Source: an uncultured Thermoguttaceae bacterium (GTDB taxonomy: Bacteria > Planctomycetota > Planctomycetia > Pirellulales > Thermoguttaceae). Taken from it: a stretch of 64,000 bases of DNA. This document shows positions 63,081 through 64,000 of the stretch, one piece after another. A program made the position numbers and the translations under genes. The notes beneath the pieces are model-generated. The model saw nothing but the letters and a program-made list of their open reading frames with translations. It searched no databases and was not told the origin of the DNA. The first letter of the stretch is position 1, and the number at the start of each line of letters is the position of its first letter. Location of the stretch: the NCBI GenBank assembly GCA_937951625.1, contig CALFBP010000006.1:1-64000 (forward strand), written 5' to 3'.

Positions 63081-63302
63081 ATGAGCAAGCGATTGACGGC
63101 CGTGATTCACCGCGAAGGAGATGGCTTCGTCGCCCTGTGTCCTGAGCTGGACATCGCGAGTCAAGGAGACAGCATCGAGGCAGCCCGGGACAATCTCCGG
63201 GAGGCGCTTGAATTGTTCTTTGAATATGCCTCCCCCGGGGAGGTCCAAGAGCGCCTAGGCGAGGAGGTTTTTGTCACCCAGGTCGAGGTGGCTTGTGGGT
63301 AA
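63081..63302 (+). CDS. hicB: HicB-family antitoxin
   Basis: The 73-residue protein is the HicB-type antitoxin. It has the family fold: SKRLTAVIHREGDGFVALCPELDIASQGDSIEEAR-type start (with VALCPELDIASQGDS), followed by an amphipathic helix RDNLREALELFF. There is no C-terminal DNA-binding tail beyond 73 residues, so it is the short HicB form. GGAGG lies about four bases before the ATG. It precedes hicA with an eight-base overlap, the order hicB-hicA being the reverse of the common one. Confidence 0.87.
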   Translation: MSKRLTAVIHREGDGFVALCPELDIASQGDSIEAARDNLREALELFFEYASPGEVQERLGEEVFVTQVEVACG

Positions 63303-63516
63303 GCTTCGGGTGCTGTCGGGCCAGGAAGTGTGTGCGATCTTGGAGCGGCACGGGTTTACTCGGGTCCGCCAACGAGGCAGCCACATCGTCATGCAGCGCG
63401 CGACCCCTGGCGGGACGACCACCATTCCAGTGCCTGACCAGAAGGAACTGCGCATCGGAACGCTGCGCTCGATCATCCGCCAGTCCGGGTTGCCGCGGAG
63501 TGAGTTTGAGGTGTAA
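63295..63516 (+). CDS. hicA: HicA-family mRNA interferase toxin
   Basis: This 73-residue protein is a HicA/YcfA-type toxin that cuts mRNA. It has GQEVCAILERHGFTRVRQRGSHIVMQ with the catalytic His in GSHIVM, and PVPDQKELRIGTLRSIIRQSGL at the C-terminus. GTG 63295 was chosen because GAGG precedes it by about six bases and the family starts just there; it overlaps the hicB stop by eight bases, so translation is coupled. The pair is complete and may be active. Confidence 0.88.
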   Translation: MGKLRVLSGQEVCAILERHGFTRVRQRGSHIVMQRATPGGTTTIPVPDQKELRIGTLRSIIRQSGLPRSEFEV

Positions 63517-63600
63517 AGAGCGCCGAACTAGGTCGTTACGGCTACCGCACACTACCCGCTCCCACCCGAAGCGCACCCGCTCCGCACCGCTACCCATCCT

Positions 63601-64000
63601 GTCTTTCCGCGTGAGGACCGGATGTTCTTTCACCCAGTTGATCGCCTGCGGGAAGTACAGGCCGACGGCCTTCAAGACCGGTGGATAGTTGGCGCAGTTG
63701 GCGTAGCCGCCCCAGATGCAGAAGGCATGGCCGGGTAAGAGCACCCGGGACATCTGGCCGAACCAAGCGTGCAGGAGCCGGTGGAACTGTTCCTCCACCC
63801 CTCACCCTGCCCTGTCCCAGTGGGAGAGGGTTGGGGTGAGGGCGGCGGCCGGTCCTTGGCCCGCAGCTTGCGGTGCGTAGCCTGCGCCTTCTCGGGATGG
63901 CGGGCCACGTCCATCGCCTGGTGATGCCCACGCCGCTTGCGCCCGCCCTGGAGCTCTTCGGCCGAGGGATACGTGCTCAGCCCCGCGGCGATGGCGTTGT
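63601..64000 (-). pseudogene. DNA methylase gene, interrupted and truncated
   Basis: Two reading frames match one DNA N-methylase, like those fused to ParB-type domains. Upstream part (about 64000-63845): AEELQGGRKRRGHHQAMDV... ending KLRAKDRP. Downstream part (63798-63601, another frame): EEQFHRLLHAWFGQMSRVLL, then AFCIWGGYANCANYPPVLKA and WVKEHPVLTRKD. In intact relatives, as I recall, KLRAKDRP runs on through about ten residues to the EEQF-like helix. Here the gap is filled by a GC-rich palindrome (63798-63842) and the frame changes. After TRKD the homology stops (63601). The gene continues past the window edge at its 5' end. Confidence 0.65.
63798..63842. repeat. REP-like palindrome within methylase remnant
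   Basis: CCCTCACCC-TGCCCTGTCCCA is followed by GTGGGAGAGGG-TTGGGGTGAGG, an imperfect 45-base palindrome of the CCCTCACCC...GGGTGAGGG type. The same core words occur in the repeats near 7400 and 18120. Its position in a gene suggests mobility. Confidence 0.55.

Larger units (their letters stand above)
63517..64000. other. Right edge with disrupted methylase
   Basis: This edge contains a minus-strand DNA-methylase remnant from about 63601 to the window end, cut by a palindromic repeat at 63798-63842. Bases 63517-63600 show no homology. Confidence 0.4.

Noticed and set aside
1-64000. tRNA, rRNA, CRISPR or prophage
   Set aside because: No cloverleaf with T-loop motif, no rRNA signature, no regularly spaced direct repeats and no phage structural genes were seen. 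A covariance-model scan would be needed to exclude small RNAs.

Overview
The window looks like a piece of a planctomycete chromosome, most likely from the Pirellulales/Thermogutta side of the phylum. This is inferred from gene content, not from a marker gene: four Tat-exported Gfo/Idh/MocA oxidoreductases, a very large alpha-2-macroglobulin, an alternative complex III operon with fused ActD-ActE, a PqqD/M50/HlyD export-type locus, secreted carbohydrate-type proteins and a small Lys-rich coiled-coil protein. GC content is high and most intergenic gaps are short. I see no rRNA, tRNA or CRISPR array.

Layout. 0.3-4 kb: a DsbD-like thiol transporter, then a YgbA-type (nitric/nitrous-oxide-responsive) protein and a two-cluster ferredoxin protein behind a perfect FNR/NnrR-type box. 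4.5-20 kb: an aldolase-like protein, Gfo/Idh/MocA enzymes, TadA, YqgE, a secreted glycosidase-like protein, a ceramidase-type hydrolase, a SpoU methyltransferase, an asparagine synthetase, RuvB and a UDP-sugar pyrophosphorylase. 20-26 kb: a three-gene membrane locus (GAF-GAF-TM-HlyD, HlyD, PqqD/RRE-M50-HlyD), which I consider the best candidate for a poorly described system. 26-34 kb: a large secreted protein, TruB, a two-component pair, an exported SAM-methyltransferase-like protein and a leucine-rich-repeat protein.

34-47.5 kb is one minus-strand respiratory operon: ActA, ActB, ActC, ActDE and ActF (alternative complex III), a small membrane protein, a SCO copper chaperone, then CoxB with a fused cytochrome c, CoxA (A2 type), CoxC and CoxD. 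Together these would carry electrons from quinol through complex III to oxygen. 48-60 kb: a secreted repeat-type protein, the alpha-2-macroglobulin, a 58-residue coiled-coil protein, two more Gfo/Idh/MocA enzymes and a hotdog thioesterase.

60-64 kb is accessory DNA: an intact DDE transposase, gene remnants, a HicB-HicA toxin-antitoxin pair, and a DNA methylase gene apparently split by a REP-like palindrome. Related palindromic repeats occur in two other gaps. Start codons were moved from the longest open frame where a ribosome-binding site, signal peptide or family N-terminus favoured another start; such choices are stated in each entry.
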